Shown here: positions 20,101 through 25,298 of the stretch, in pieces
Layout: each line of letters begins with the position of its first letter
Numbering within the stretch: position 1 is the first letter of the stretch
Source of the DNA: Isoetes engelmannii
Taxonomy: Eukaryota; Streptophyta; Lycopodiopsida; Isoetales; Isoetaceae
Length of the DNA stretch: 25,298 nt
Assembly: GCA_011763485.2 (NCBI GenBank)
Contig: JAANSK020163335.1
Location: 1 to 25,298, forward strand
Direction: 5' to 3'
Made by a program: the position numbers and the translations under genes
The notes under the pieces: generated by a model
What the model was told of the DNA's origin: nothing
The model's database searches: none
Seen by the model: the letters and a program-made list of their open reading frames with translations, nothing else

Positions 20101-23100
20101 AATAATGAATAGGAGACCATGGTCAAGATTAAAAAGCATATATTCCATACATATCAAATGTTTGAAATAGGGAACGCAGCACCCTTGCTTCAATGCAAAA
20201 CCCCTAATGGCAGCAGAAACTTGTCAGCAGTGTCATGGAAAAACTAAACTATATAAGGAATTTTAAGGCAAATTTTATTTTTCAGAGTTTCAACTGCACT
20301 TACTCTCAAAATCTCGAGCACCATAATTCGATGCCATAATGGTAACTCCATGTCAGTGCTTTTTACAAGCATGCTTAAGAAAACCTGTCATTAGTAAAAG
20401 AGACACTATCAATCTGCTGTTAGACAAGCCATAAAGCTATCTGTGCCGGACAATCTCACCTCACACTCAGTCATCACAATGGAATTATACAGCCTGATGA
20501 CATTTGCCACACATCGTAGTACCAGGCGGCGAAGCCCTGGTTCATCTTCAAGCTAGAGGGGGAGCTTAGCTAGAAATGCAGTTGCCAAGCAGAAAAACTT
20601 TAAAATTACCAATGATATAACACACCTCACCAGTTGTTCTGAGGGAAGTCATCAACAACGAGCATACTTGATGTTGCAAAACCTATGGATGAGAACCAAG
20701 AATCTAACCGTGTTAAAACTGTTCTGTGAATTATCTTCTGAGATTCGCAAGCTTCATCACAAGTGGAACCCTTATGATATTACATGATCACCTTTTGATA
20801 TGGCCGAAGTGTTCTAAATACTGAAACATAATTTGAAAGAACATATCTGAAAACAATAAAAGAAAATGAGCTCAACAGAATGTGTACATAAGGATCAACA
20901 AGATCTATACGACTCTGTGCAAGGGTTTACTCAAGCATGTCAAGCGCAAAACTTCTTTGAAGAGAAGGAATGTTCAACCATGTAGCCTGCATCATCATCA
21001 TTTAGGATGGTGAGATGTCATCAAGTGTGTGAATATCAATGATACATACTGGTCCACCAGCTGCAAGGGCTGTAAGGTCCTCAAAAAGTCGGAGCCCAAG
21101 CTTTCCCCCCTTAGTCATAGCATCCTTAAATGTTACAGTTGCATCGACCTTCATCACATTCTCTTCAGCTCTGCAAACCCATTCCATATCACAACATTGT
21201 ATACTTGCACAGTGTCCCAGCAAACTCAAGTCTCATCAAACAATTTGGTAAACAACGAACATACTTAGCTGCCATAATGCTGCGACTGACATCTCCTGAC
21301 ACTGAGTTAGATCTGGAAGTCCGATTTCTTGTTCGAGCCTTGTGTGCAGGAAGAGCCTCAGCAATAACAACCCGATCAAATATCAGTGCTACAGCTTGCC
21401 GCAATGTTGCAGCCGCAGTACTGGATATAATGAGCACCAGAAAAGCTCCAGTTATAAGAGATCCACAGGCTCTATATGTATTACAAAAATTAAAAAGAAG
21501 TTAAGAGCGTGCCTTTGTACACTATCAGGATTCCGATTGTTCCCAAGAAGACGAAGGCATATCCCAAGCATTATAGCCATATTATCCTACAGAAGTGATA
21601 AAATACAGGTTAATAATGTTGGTGATAAGAACACTTACTGCCACTAGTTCAAGCATACAGAGCTAAGATTTGTAGATGCCAATACTGTCTTAGAGATAGG
21701 ACTGTAATGACAATATCATGCACGACCGCTGATTTAGGGGCATCTTTACTCTAGAATGTGCGCCTACCATATGTGTTGACAGTGTAAAACATAATTTGCT
21801 GCTAGAAGATTTATTGAAATCTTTTTGTAAATTTTAAATACATACAAAAGCTTTATAAACTTGATCCAACCCGAATATGACAAGTCAAAATGAAGACGGA
21901 AAATATTATGGAACATCTTTGTTTCCTGCTCTCCATCAAGACTTCTTAAACAAGCAAATTCCTCCTTACCTTTGAAAAAACTTGCACCAATCAATCAGAA
22001 CGTGGCATTTTTGTTTTCTTTCATACATTCCCAATGATGCTTTCTTTTAAGCTGAAAAGTCGATCTTTTTTACTTTCTTTGACATTTTTATGCTTCTACA
22101 TTCGAAGAATGGTACGCTATATTATTCATTGATTGGTGTGCCGAGACTAATTTCTTATAAAAACAAACTGATCCCTGTTTGCAGACAAAAGGGCAAATTA
22201 ACTTCTATTACATTGATGCTGCCTGTAAAGGAAGGTTTACATCTGTAGAAACTACCTGCGAGTATCTGTACCTCGCATATAGCTACTAGTAGACACTTAG
22301 ATATACTTATCCTAAAACATAAATACTGATAAAATGAAAATTTAGTTCCTGTATTTCTTAGCTCTTTAATACTTCTGATAGTACAGAAGCTTGGACGCAA
22401 AAAAGGTGAATATATATATCAGCTTTTTTCTTCTTATTAAATGATAAATTCTGTTTTACATGTCTCCTGGATGAATCATGGGAAGACAATTGCAAACAGG
22501 CCTAGACTTCCAAAGCTGTGGATGCTATTGATAACCTTTAGTTCAAGACTAAAACCTTAGAATAAGGCATCATTTTACTTGCCTCATCTTCTGGGTGAAG
22601 CTGGGACTGCAGGATTGTTAAAATTATCTGCAAGGTCTTCAATTGAAGGGTCTCATCGTTCATATCCACAAGCTGCATGAAAAATCAATCCAATCTATAA
22701 GCAAGGAATGAGATGAATGCAACAAAGAAAATACCACAAAGATAAATGCATGGATAGGGAATGCATGAAAAGAAACGCATAGATAGGGCATGCTGAGCAA
22801 GCCTTCCATAGACATGTCACACGACACGGCAGAGGTGCTTATTGTTGTGATTATCTGATTTGTCATAAATGCTGTTTGCAAAAGAAGCTAGAAATCCAGA
22901 AATATTTTCATTTCTCAGTGTACCAAGCAAAGATAAAGCATCATTTAAGGTTGGGCTCGATAATGAACTGAAAGAACAGATTTTATAACAGAGCATCATC
23001 CTGAAGAATCAATCAACTCACAGAAAATACTTTCTTATTACATAGAACTCGTTAGTAAAAGCTTTGAATTTTGGCTTTCATGAGTAAAAGCTTTTATGTA

Positions 23101-23684
23101 TGAATCCACTTACTTCCTTCAATGTAGATAGAATACAAGATAGGGCTGATGGTGCTACAGCATCATTTGCAATCAACTTTTGGAGACAAGATAAGCCTAT
23201 GACGCTCAGCTTTGCATTTTTCACCTCGCAAGCCAGTAAAAATATCTTCAGTATATCATCATTACGAGCAATTTGTCTTGGATCTGACAGGGTTCTCAGC
23301 TGGAAAAATAGTAACGACTGTTAGTCCCAACGTCTGTAGCGTAACATTCACAAGAAGTGTGTATACATGTCTTGCAGTGCCTTAATATCTGACCGACAAT
23401 GTAAGTCAATTCTTGCCATCAGATGGTTTATGCCTGGGTTTCATTATACTCCTTATGCCAAAATGTAGATTCTGATCATGATGTTTGACATAGCGTGTAA
23501 TAAGGTGTAAATTTGGTCTCACATTTGGAGTTTATGCGAAAACTTTCAGTTGTTAGTCCTTGAGATAATCAGATCTTACCTTAAGAATGGCATGCTCAGC
23601 TGCATCCTTTACAGCTGGATATTTTCGTCTCGATTCTGCTGACAGAGCTCTCAGATCAGCCTCCAATGCAGCAATAAGAGCCAT
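6284..23684 (-). CDS. MON2: MON2 homologue (Arf-GEF-like trafficking protein), whole gene, 42 coding exons
   Basis: MON2 proteins are large peripheral membrane proteins of the endosome/trans-Golgi network. They resemble BIG/GBF Arf-GEFs in their DCB, HUS and HDS-type helical repeats but lack the catalytic Sec7 domain (family knowledge). I joined 42 exons by following conserved protein sequence and splice sites. They total 5,076 nt and 1,691 codons plus TAG, close to the roughly 1,600-1,700 aa I recall for plant members. The protein starts [20 protein letters not shown], and in-frame TAA and TAG codons lie just upstream of the ATG, so this is the first possible start. Phase is continuous at all 41 junctions: 38 are GT-AG, and introns 3, 4 and 39 begin GC. 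No frameshift or internal stop was found, so the gene looks intact. Exon coordinates are given in the seven block entries below. The family assignment is secure; a few junctions could shift by some bases. Confidence 0.95.
7617..7709 (-). other. Intron 37, 93 nt, in frame and without stops
   Basis: This GT-AG intron (gttggt...gtgtag) separates VAALGR from CMATRRDNP, a junction continuous in the plant MON2 sequences I recall. Its length is a multiple of three and it contains no stop in the reading frame. A transcript that keeps it would insert 31 residues, starting [10 protein letters not shown] and ending TNCYMCR, and still encode the full C-terminus. Confidence 0.8.
8223..9305 (-). CDS. MON2: MON2 exons 31-36 (residues 1029-1249)
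   Basis: Exons: 31 9177-9305, 32 9014-9099, 33 8814-8929, 34 8624-8736, 35 8430-8526, 36 8223-8344. Exon 31 carries [20 protein letters not shown] and [15 protein letters not shown]. Exon 32 has [10 protein letters not shown] and [11 protein letters not shown]. Exon 33 has [20 protein letters not shown]. Exon 34 encodes SNSKEVV-type helices (read here as [19 protein letters not shown]). Exon 35 ends [10 protein letters not shown], and exon 36 begins [20 protein letters not shown]. The introns are all 76-97 nt. Confidence 0.92.
9392..9509. repeat. Exact 59-nt tandem duplication in MON2 intron 30
   Basis: Copies 9392-9450 and 9451-9509 are identical, beginning TTTGAAGTCTACAAGGATGG and ending ATATCAAAAGA. 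Perfect identity implies a recent event (inference) or an assembly duplication. It lies about 85 nt inside the intron from exon 31 and does not touch the splice site. Confidence 0.9.
10725..10990 (+). pseudogene. Diverged LINE ORF2 segment, paralogous to the copy in intron 18
   Basis: Line by line this region matches 17130-17410. Shared strings include gggctgcctc, gacatgg followed by ACxCCAA, cttgagat, and gaagatggtttcatc before a run ending TTTAGCACACAAA...GAGACAT. The protein readings [20 protein letters not shown] and [20 protein letters not shown] correspond. The copy is more decayed and breaks off after GAGACATAT, before the SSHQLG block. It has the same orientation as the intron 18 copy, antisense to MON2. 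Confidence 0.6.
11366..13240 (-). CDS. MON2: MON2 exons 24-30: start of the C-terminal (Mon2_C) half (residues 751-1028)
   Basis: Exons: 24 13197-13240, 25 12855-13133, 26 12725-12777, 27 12063-12111, 28 11860-11918, 29 11641-11780, 30 11366-11574. Exon 24 gives [14 protein letters not shown]. Exon 25 is long (93 codons) and includes [19 protein letters not shown] and [14 protein letters not shown]. Exons 26-28 give [19 protein letters not shown] and [14 protein letters not shown]. Exon 29 has [20 protein letters not shown]. Exon 30 holds an acidic, poorly conserved stretch, then [20 protein letters not shown] ending RPE. This is the start of the region that defines the MON2 family. Confidence 0.92.
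12112..12724 (-). other. Intron 26 (613 nt)
   Basis: Intron between WPSILDLLR and [10 protein letters not shown], with an AG/A split codon. Small open frames on both strands show no family resemblance. No repeats were noticed. Confidence 0.6.
13241..15346 (-). other. Intron 23 (2,106 nt)
   Basis: Long intron between exons 23 and 24. Positions 13241-14640 show no recognisable element. Positions 14670-15220 contain decayed coding-like stretches in + orientation (separate entry). A T-rich run lies at 14464-14479. Confidence 0.75.
14670..15220 (+). pseudogene. Decayed coding-like segments in MON2 intron 23
   Basis: One + frame reads [32 protein letters not shown], a TAG, then [20 protein letters not shown] and TSVFRSDN before TGA. 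Further on, in other frames, stretches such as [20 protein letters not shown] and [20 protein letters not shown] appear. The pattern of protein-like stretches broken by stops and frame changes suggests an old gene or transposon fragment, antisense to MON2. I do not recognise the family. Confidence 0.35.
15347..16745 (-). CDS. MON2: MON2 exons 19-23 (residues 565-751)
   Basis: Exons: 19 16625-16745, 20 15930-15995, 21 15801-15860, 22 15636-15722, 23 15347-15569. Exon 19 encodes a variable linker ending [10 protein letters not shown]. Exons 20-21 give [20 protein letters not shown] and [18 protein letters not shown], strongly conserved in plant MON2. Exon 22 contains [13 protein letters not shown]. 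Exon 23 has [20 protein letters not shown], a Gly/Ala/Ser-rich linker, then [18 protein letters not shown]. Exon 23 ends on a single C before gtatgt. The next exon supplies GG to complete an Arg codon, so the acceptor of exon 24 is the ctcag before GGTCAG. Confidence 0.92.
15996..16624 (-). other. Intron 19 (629 nt)
   Basis: Intron between the exon ending TPKNVQ and the one starting [10 protein letters not shown]. It is AT-rich, and no transposon, RNA gene or coding relic was recognised. Confidence 0.6.
17120..17894 (+). pseudogene. LINE ORF2 C-terminal segment (zinc-knuckle end), frameshifted
   Basis: The + strand reads [20 protein letters not shown], then [19 protein letters not shown]. 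After one frameshift near 17445 it continues [17 protein letters not shown] and [20 protein letters not shown]. The SSHxLxIExGR ... ExExHFIFxCPxYxxIR pattern is the conserved tail of non-LTR retrotransposon ORF2 (established family pattern). The usual first Cys pair (C-x2-C) before ESEKHF reads ISKLF, so both cysteines appear lost. The frame ends in a Lys/Arg-rich tail at TAA 17892-17894. It is antisense to MON2 inside intron 18, with no poly(A) tail or target duplication visible. Confidence 0.75.
18396..18600 (+). repeat. 112-nt tandem duplication with coding-like content in intron 18
   Basis: Copies start at 18396 and 18508 and share about 79 nt with few changes, beginning AACCTGAAYAATGAATCATG. 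Each reads as protein: [20 protein letters not shown] in the first copy and [20 protein letters not shown] in the second, the latter running on to WKQSPE and a stop. The 112-nt offset is not a multiple of three, so they lie in different frames. The family is unknown; it may be a transposon or captured gene fragment. Confidence 0.7.
18838..19551 (-). CDS. MON2: MON2 exons 15-18 (residues 421-565)
   Basis: Exons: 15 19403-19551, 16 19188-19324, 17 19005-19062, 18 18838-18926. This is the central helical-repeat region. Exon 15 carries the conserved GIEW start, then [19 protein letters not shown] and [11 protein letters not shown]. Exon 16 opens with a Ser-rich insert (CETSSSSSG), followed by [19 protein letters not shown]. 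Exon 17 gives [19 protein letters not shown]. Exon 18 gives ACGVL...[12 protein letters not shown] and is followed by the 2.1-kb intron 18. Confidence 0.92.
19552..19870 (-). other. Intron 14 (319 nt)
   Basis: AT-rich intron with GT donor and AG acceptor, containing a short TATATATATA run near 19620. Nothing else is evident. Confidence 0.6.
19871..20986 (-). CDS. MON2: MON2 exons 7-14: HUS / Sec7_N-like region (residues 245-421)
   Basis: Exons: 7 20931-20986, 8 20792-20846, 9 20626-20682, 10 20460-20552, 11 20304-20384, 12 20151-20203, 13 20007-20076, 14 19871-19934. All are short and separated by introns of 72-109 nt. They encode the homology-upstream-of-Sec7 region. Examples are [20 protein letters not shown] (exons 7-8), [19 protein letters not shown] (exon 9), [20 protein letters not shown] (exons 11-12) and [18 protein letters not shown] (exon 13). 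For exon 9 I used the donor after ACTGGTGAG (gtgtgt). The earlier gtgagg site would throw the next exon into a TGA. Confidence 0.92.
21050..23684 (-). CDS. MON2: MON2 exons 1-6: DCB domain (residues 1-244)
   Basis: Exons: 1 23580-23684, 2 23114-23299, 3 22583-22672, 4 21513-21586, 5 21265-21420, 6 21050-21170. They encode the N-terminal dimerisation/cyclophilin-binding (DCB) type domain. Recognisable stretches are [20 protein letters not shown] in exon 2, [20 protein letters not shown] in exon 3, [17 protein letters not shown] in exon 4 and [18 protein letters not shown] across exons 4-5. Exon 5 ends in a polar linker rich in Arg and Ser. Exon 6 gives [18 protein letters not shown], the usual bridge to the HUS region. 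Exon 3 ends GATGAG before gcaagt, and exon 4 ends CAAAG before gcacgc. Both are GC donors, needed to keep the conserved protein in frame. Confidence 0.92.
21587..22582 (-). other. Intron 3 (996 nt, GC-AG)
   Basis: This intron begins gcaagt, the strong GC-donor consensus, at 22582 and ends ag before GATAATATG. It is AT-rich. I see no recognisable transposon or coding segment in it; the short open frames on either strand show no family likeness. Confidence 0.7.
22673..23113 (-). other. Intron 2 (441 nt)
   Basis: Ordinary AT-rich plant intron between exons 2 and 3, with a GT donor (gtaag) at 23113 and an AG acceptor before CTTGTGG. I see no insertion or gene in it. Imperfect GATAGGGAATGCAT / GATAGGGCATGC copies around 22753-22796 are too short to interpret. 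Confidence 0.7.
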
Positions 23685-23844
23685 GAGAATCTGTAGTTGC
23701 CTTTACTATCCAATTGGCACGCAAATCCAAGACCCGAGCATTACCACTATTTTCAGAGTTCATACATTCTAAAAGTCATGGATTCGCTTAGAAACGCGAA
23801 CACCTGAGCAATTCAAGGTTTCTGAGCTTTAGAACGATCAATTT
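23685..23844 (-). other. MON2 5' leader / promoter side
   Basis: Immediately upstream of the ATG there are in-frame TAA and TAG codons. The sequence actacag stands just 7 bases before the ATG and could be the acceptor of a 5'-UTR intron, but I cannot locate the donor. No TATA box can be assigned with confidence. The start context is ATTCTCATGG, with the favourable G at +4. Confidence 0.35.
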
Positions 23845-24090
23845 CGTCTTGGTATCCGTTTGGTATCTTCCAACAGATTGGCGTCAATCCTATAGAATGA
23901 GGATTGTTTATGAAGCAAAGTTGCAATCCGTCTTAAAGATCAGATGCAGAACTGGAAATGCTGGGCGCGTCGGCCATACATGAAACAGATCCATCGGAAA
24001 TGGCATGGATCTCTGCAAATCTTCATGGAGTTTCACCTAAATGATGTCTTCGAACATCTGGTCTTCGAATGTGTAGAATATTCCAACCAG
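23845..24090 (+). pseudogene. Short LINE ORF2-tail-like fragment upstream of MON2
   Basis: The + strand reads VWYLPTDWRQSYRMRIVYEA, then KLQSVLKIRCRTGNAGRVGH and a stop. A second frame ends FECVEYSNQ at about 24063-24089. RTGNAG...GHT followed by FEC-x-EYSN resembles the zinc-knuckle tail of plant non-LTR retrotransposons. It is frame-shifted and partial, and runs divergently from MON2. Confidence 0.4.
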
Positions 24091-24732
24091 TAGGACTCGT
24101 GGATGTAGAAATGATAATTGGTTTTAGGGCTTCAACATGTAATCTGGAATTATTGCACCCTTTCTATTCCTTCGTATTGGGGGATATTGGGGCATGAGCT
24201 CGGGGCTGTAGTCCCATTTGGTCGAGTTCAATTCCATCAATCAACAAAAATGCATCACCAAAAGAAATCTAAATCTTGTTGTGACATTGTCTAATTGCAT
24301 ATTCCCTTCAACGTTGGAGTTGCATGTGCATCTCATAGACTAGCTGGTTGGCATAGATGCCCTTTCTGTGTGAATTGAAAAGGTAAAGTTTTTGTCTTTT
24401 CTCCCTTCATGGTTGGCTGATGCAAGCTAGGTCTCCATTTCAGTGCTTCATAACCTTGGTTGTGCATGGTACTCATTGTTGGGCAATGTAATAAGGCGAG
24501 GTAGGAACGAATGTTGTTTATTTATCTAGTGAATGAAAATCATTTGATGTGCCCAATCGGGTTATGGGAACCAAACGAAAAAAAAAAAAAAAGGAGCAAT
24601 AAGCCCAAACCAAAACTGGGGGACAGACCCCCGTCATCAGAACAAAAGCAGGGGGGACTAATCCCCATCACAAAATAAATAGACATTTAAGTTTCAATTT
24701 TGTACATTTCAGTGAGAACGAGGTGGGGAAGA
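24091..24732. other. No recognisable gene
   Basis: AT-rich sequence upstream of MON2 with a 16-A run near 24578-24593 and G/C runs such as CTGGGGGACAGACCCCC near 24617-24633. No coding or RNA feature could be supported. Confidence 0.4.
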
Positions 24733-25231
24733 CTAGATACTAAACGTCCAGGGATCAGAATGCCACTGATCCTGTATAAGAGCTTGTCCTCCTCTGTACA
24801 CTGCCCACTTTTTTTGCAAACGAGCCTCGCGGACTCGGCAAAGTTCCTTCCTTTCTTTTGCAGAACTGGATTGGGGTAAGATCCTCCTGGACTAAGAAGG
24901 TGGTCTCCTTAAAGTGGTTACCATGCTTCAGAATGTGGAGCCGAGAGATCGGATCCATAAACTAAACTAGGAGATGGCGAGGGTGGTCGGGTCGTGGTGC
25001 TCCTACCTGACTGGCCGAGAGGATGCCATCTGGATGTATGCGCATGGTCTGGATGAAAAAATGCTCCACCTCTTCTCGAGCGGATGCAATGCCAACAATA
25101 CGCAAATTAAGCTCTGATATGTGTCGTGCGTCCCCTTGGGAGCTTCCAGTTTCAGAGGATCAGGGATGCGATGCTCGCTGGTCCGTGTTCTGCAAATCCT
25201 CTATTTGGGTAGACATGTCTACTCTGTCCAT
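24733..25231 (-). pseudogene. L1-type LINE ORF1 remnant
   Basis: On the minus strand the region reads MDRVDMSTQIEDLQ, a stop, SELNLRIVGIASAREEVEHF, VGAPRPDHPRHLLV, a TAG (24962-24964), LHILKHGNHFKETTFLVQED and LTPIQFCKRK. After a frameshift near 24850 it continues ELCRVREARLQKKWAVYRGG and ends at TAG 24733. LRIVGI, then xxEDLTPxQ, then a basic REAR...W..YRGG tail is the RRM plus C-terminal domain layout of L1 ORF1 (family knowledge). Two stops and one frameshift mark it as dead. No ORF2 follows below 24733. Confidence 0.7.
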
Positions 25232-25262
25232 ATCAGCATGTGTTGTGGCGGCAGTTGATTCC

Positions 25263-25298
25263 TGGGAGGGGGGAGGGGGCGGGGGGGAAAGGGGGGTA
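25263..25298. repeat. G-rich low-complexity end
   Basis: The last 36 bases are almost entirely G with a few A and C, simple sequence or possibly a poorly resolved assembly edge. Confidence 0.7.

Noticed and set aside
20631-20682. Earlier exon 9 donor (gtgagg)
   Set aside because: It leaves a single G that pairs with CT from exon 10 and puts TGA next in frame; the donor 5 nt downstream keeps TTGELEDEP in frame.
21130-21504. 124-codon + strand open frame
   Set aside because: It is the antisense shadow of MON2 exons 5 and 6 and the intron between them.
1-25298. CRISPR array, operon, toxin or phage defence system
   Set aside because: The window is plant-like nuclear DNA with a multi-exon gene and retrotransposons; no bacterial gene organisation or spaced identical repeats were seen.

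Overview
The window looks like nuclear DNA of a land plant. It is AT-rich and intron-rich, carries many transposon remnants, and is dominated by one large gene on the minus strand. I reconstructed this gene exon by exon as a plant MON2 homologue: a large ARM/HEAT-type protein related to the big Arf-GEFs but without a Sec7 domain, acting in endosome/trans-Golgi trafficking. The ATG is at 23684 and the TAG ends at 6284. The model has 42 coding exons and a 5,076-nt CDS (1,691 aa). Reading frame is kept across all 41 introns, and every junction is GT-AG except three GC-AG introns. Two LINE fragments use an L1-type ORF1 and a zinc-finger-ended ORF2. This hints at a non-flowering plant such as a fern, but that is a low-confidence inference.

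Layout. Positions 1-6283 (downstream of MON2) are a transposon graveyard: a 27-nt tandem duplication (769-822), a 960-bp non-autonomous CACTA-type element (1257-2216) with a 25-nt subterminal repeat array and a GAG target duplication, an 85-nt direct repeat pair (2471-2785), a 5'-truncated LINE with poly(A) tail and 17-nt target duplication (2837-3733), a decayed coding segment (4613-4870), a MITE-like foldback (5281-5462), and a GC-rich hairpin holding a 32-nt tandem duplication (5473-5570). The MON2 3' UTR probably lies at about 5890-6283.

Positions 6284-23684 hold MON2. Most introns are 63-125 nt. Three are 2.06-2.11 kb (introns 18, 23 and 30). Introns 18 and 30 carry diverged copies of one LINE ORF2 tail, antisense to MON2. 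Intron 18 also has a 112-nt tandem duplication, and intron 23 has a decayed coding segment. Intron 37 is 93 nt, in frame and stop-free, so its retention would insert 31 residues.

Positions 23685-25298 hold the MON2 leader/promoter side, a short LINE-like fragment in + orientation, and a degenerate L1-type ORF1 on the minus strand. I found no RNA gene, CRISPR array or operon, and no convincing new multi-gene system. The most notable points are the splice-site oddities of MON2 and the structured repeats.
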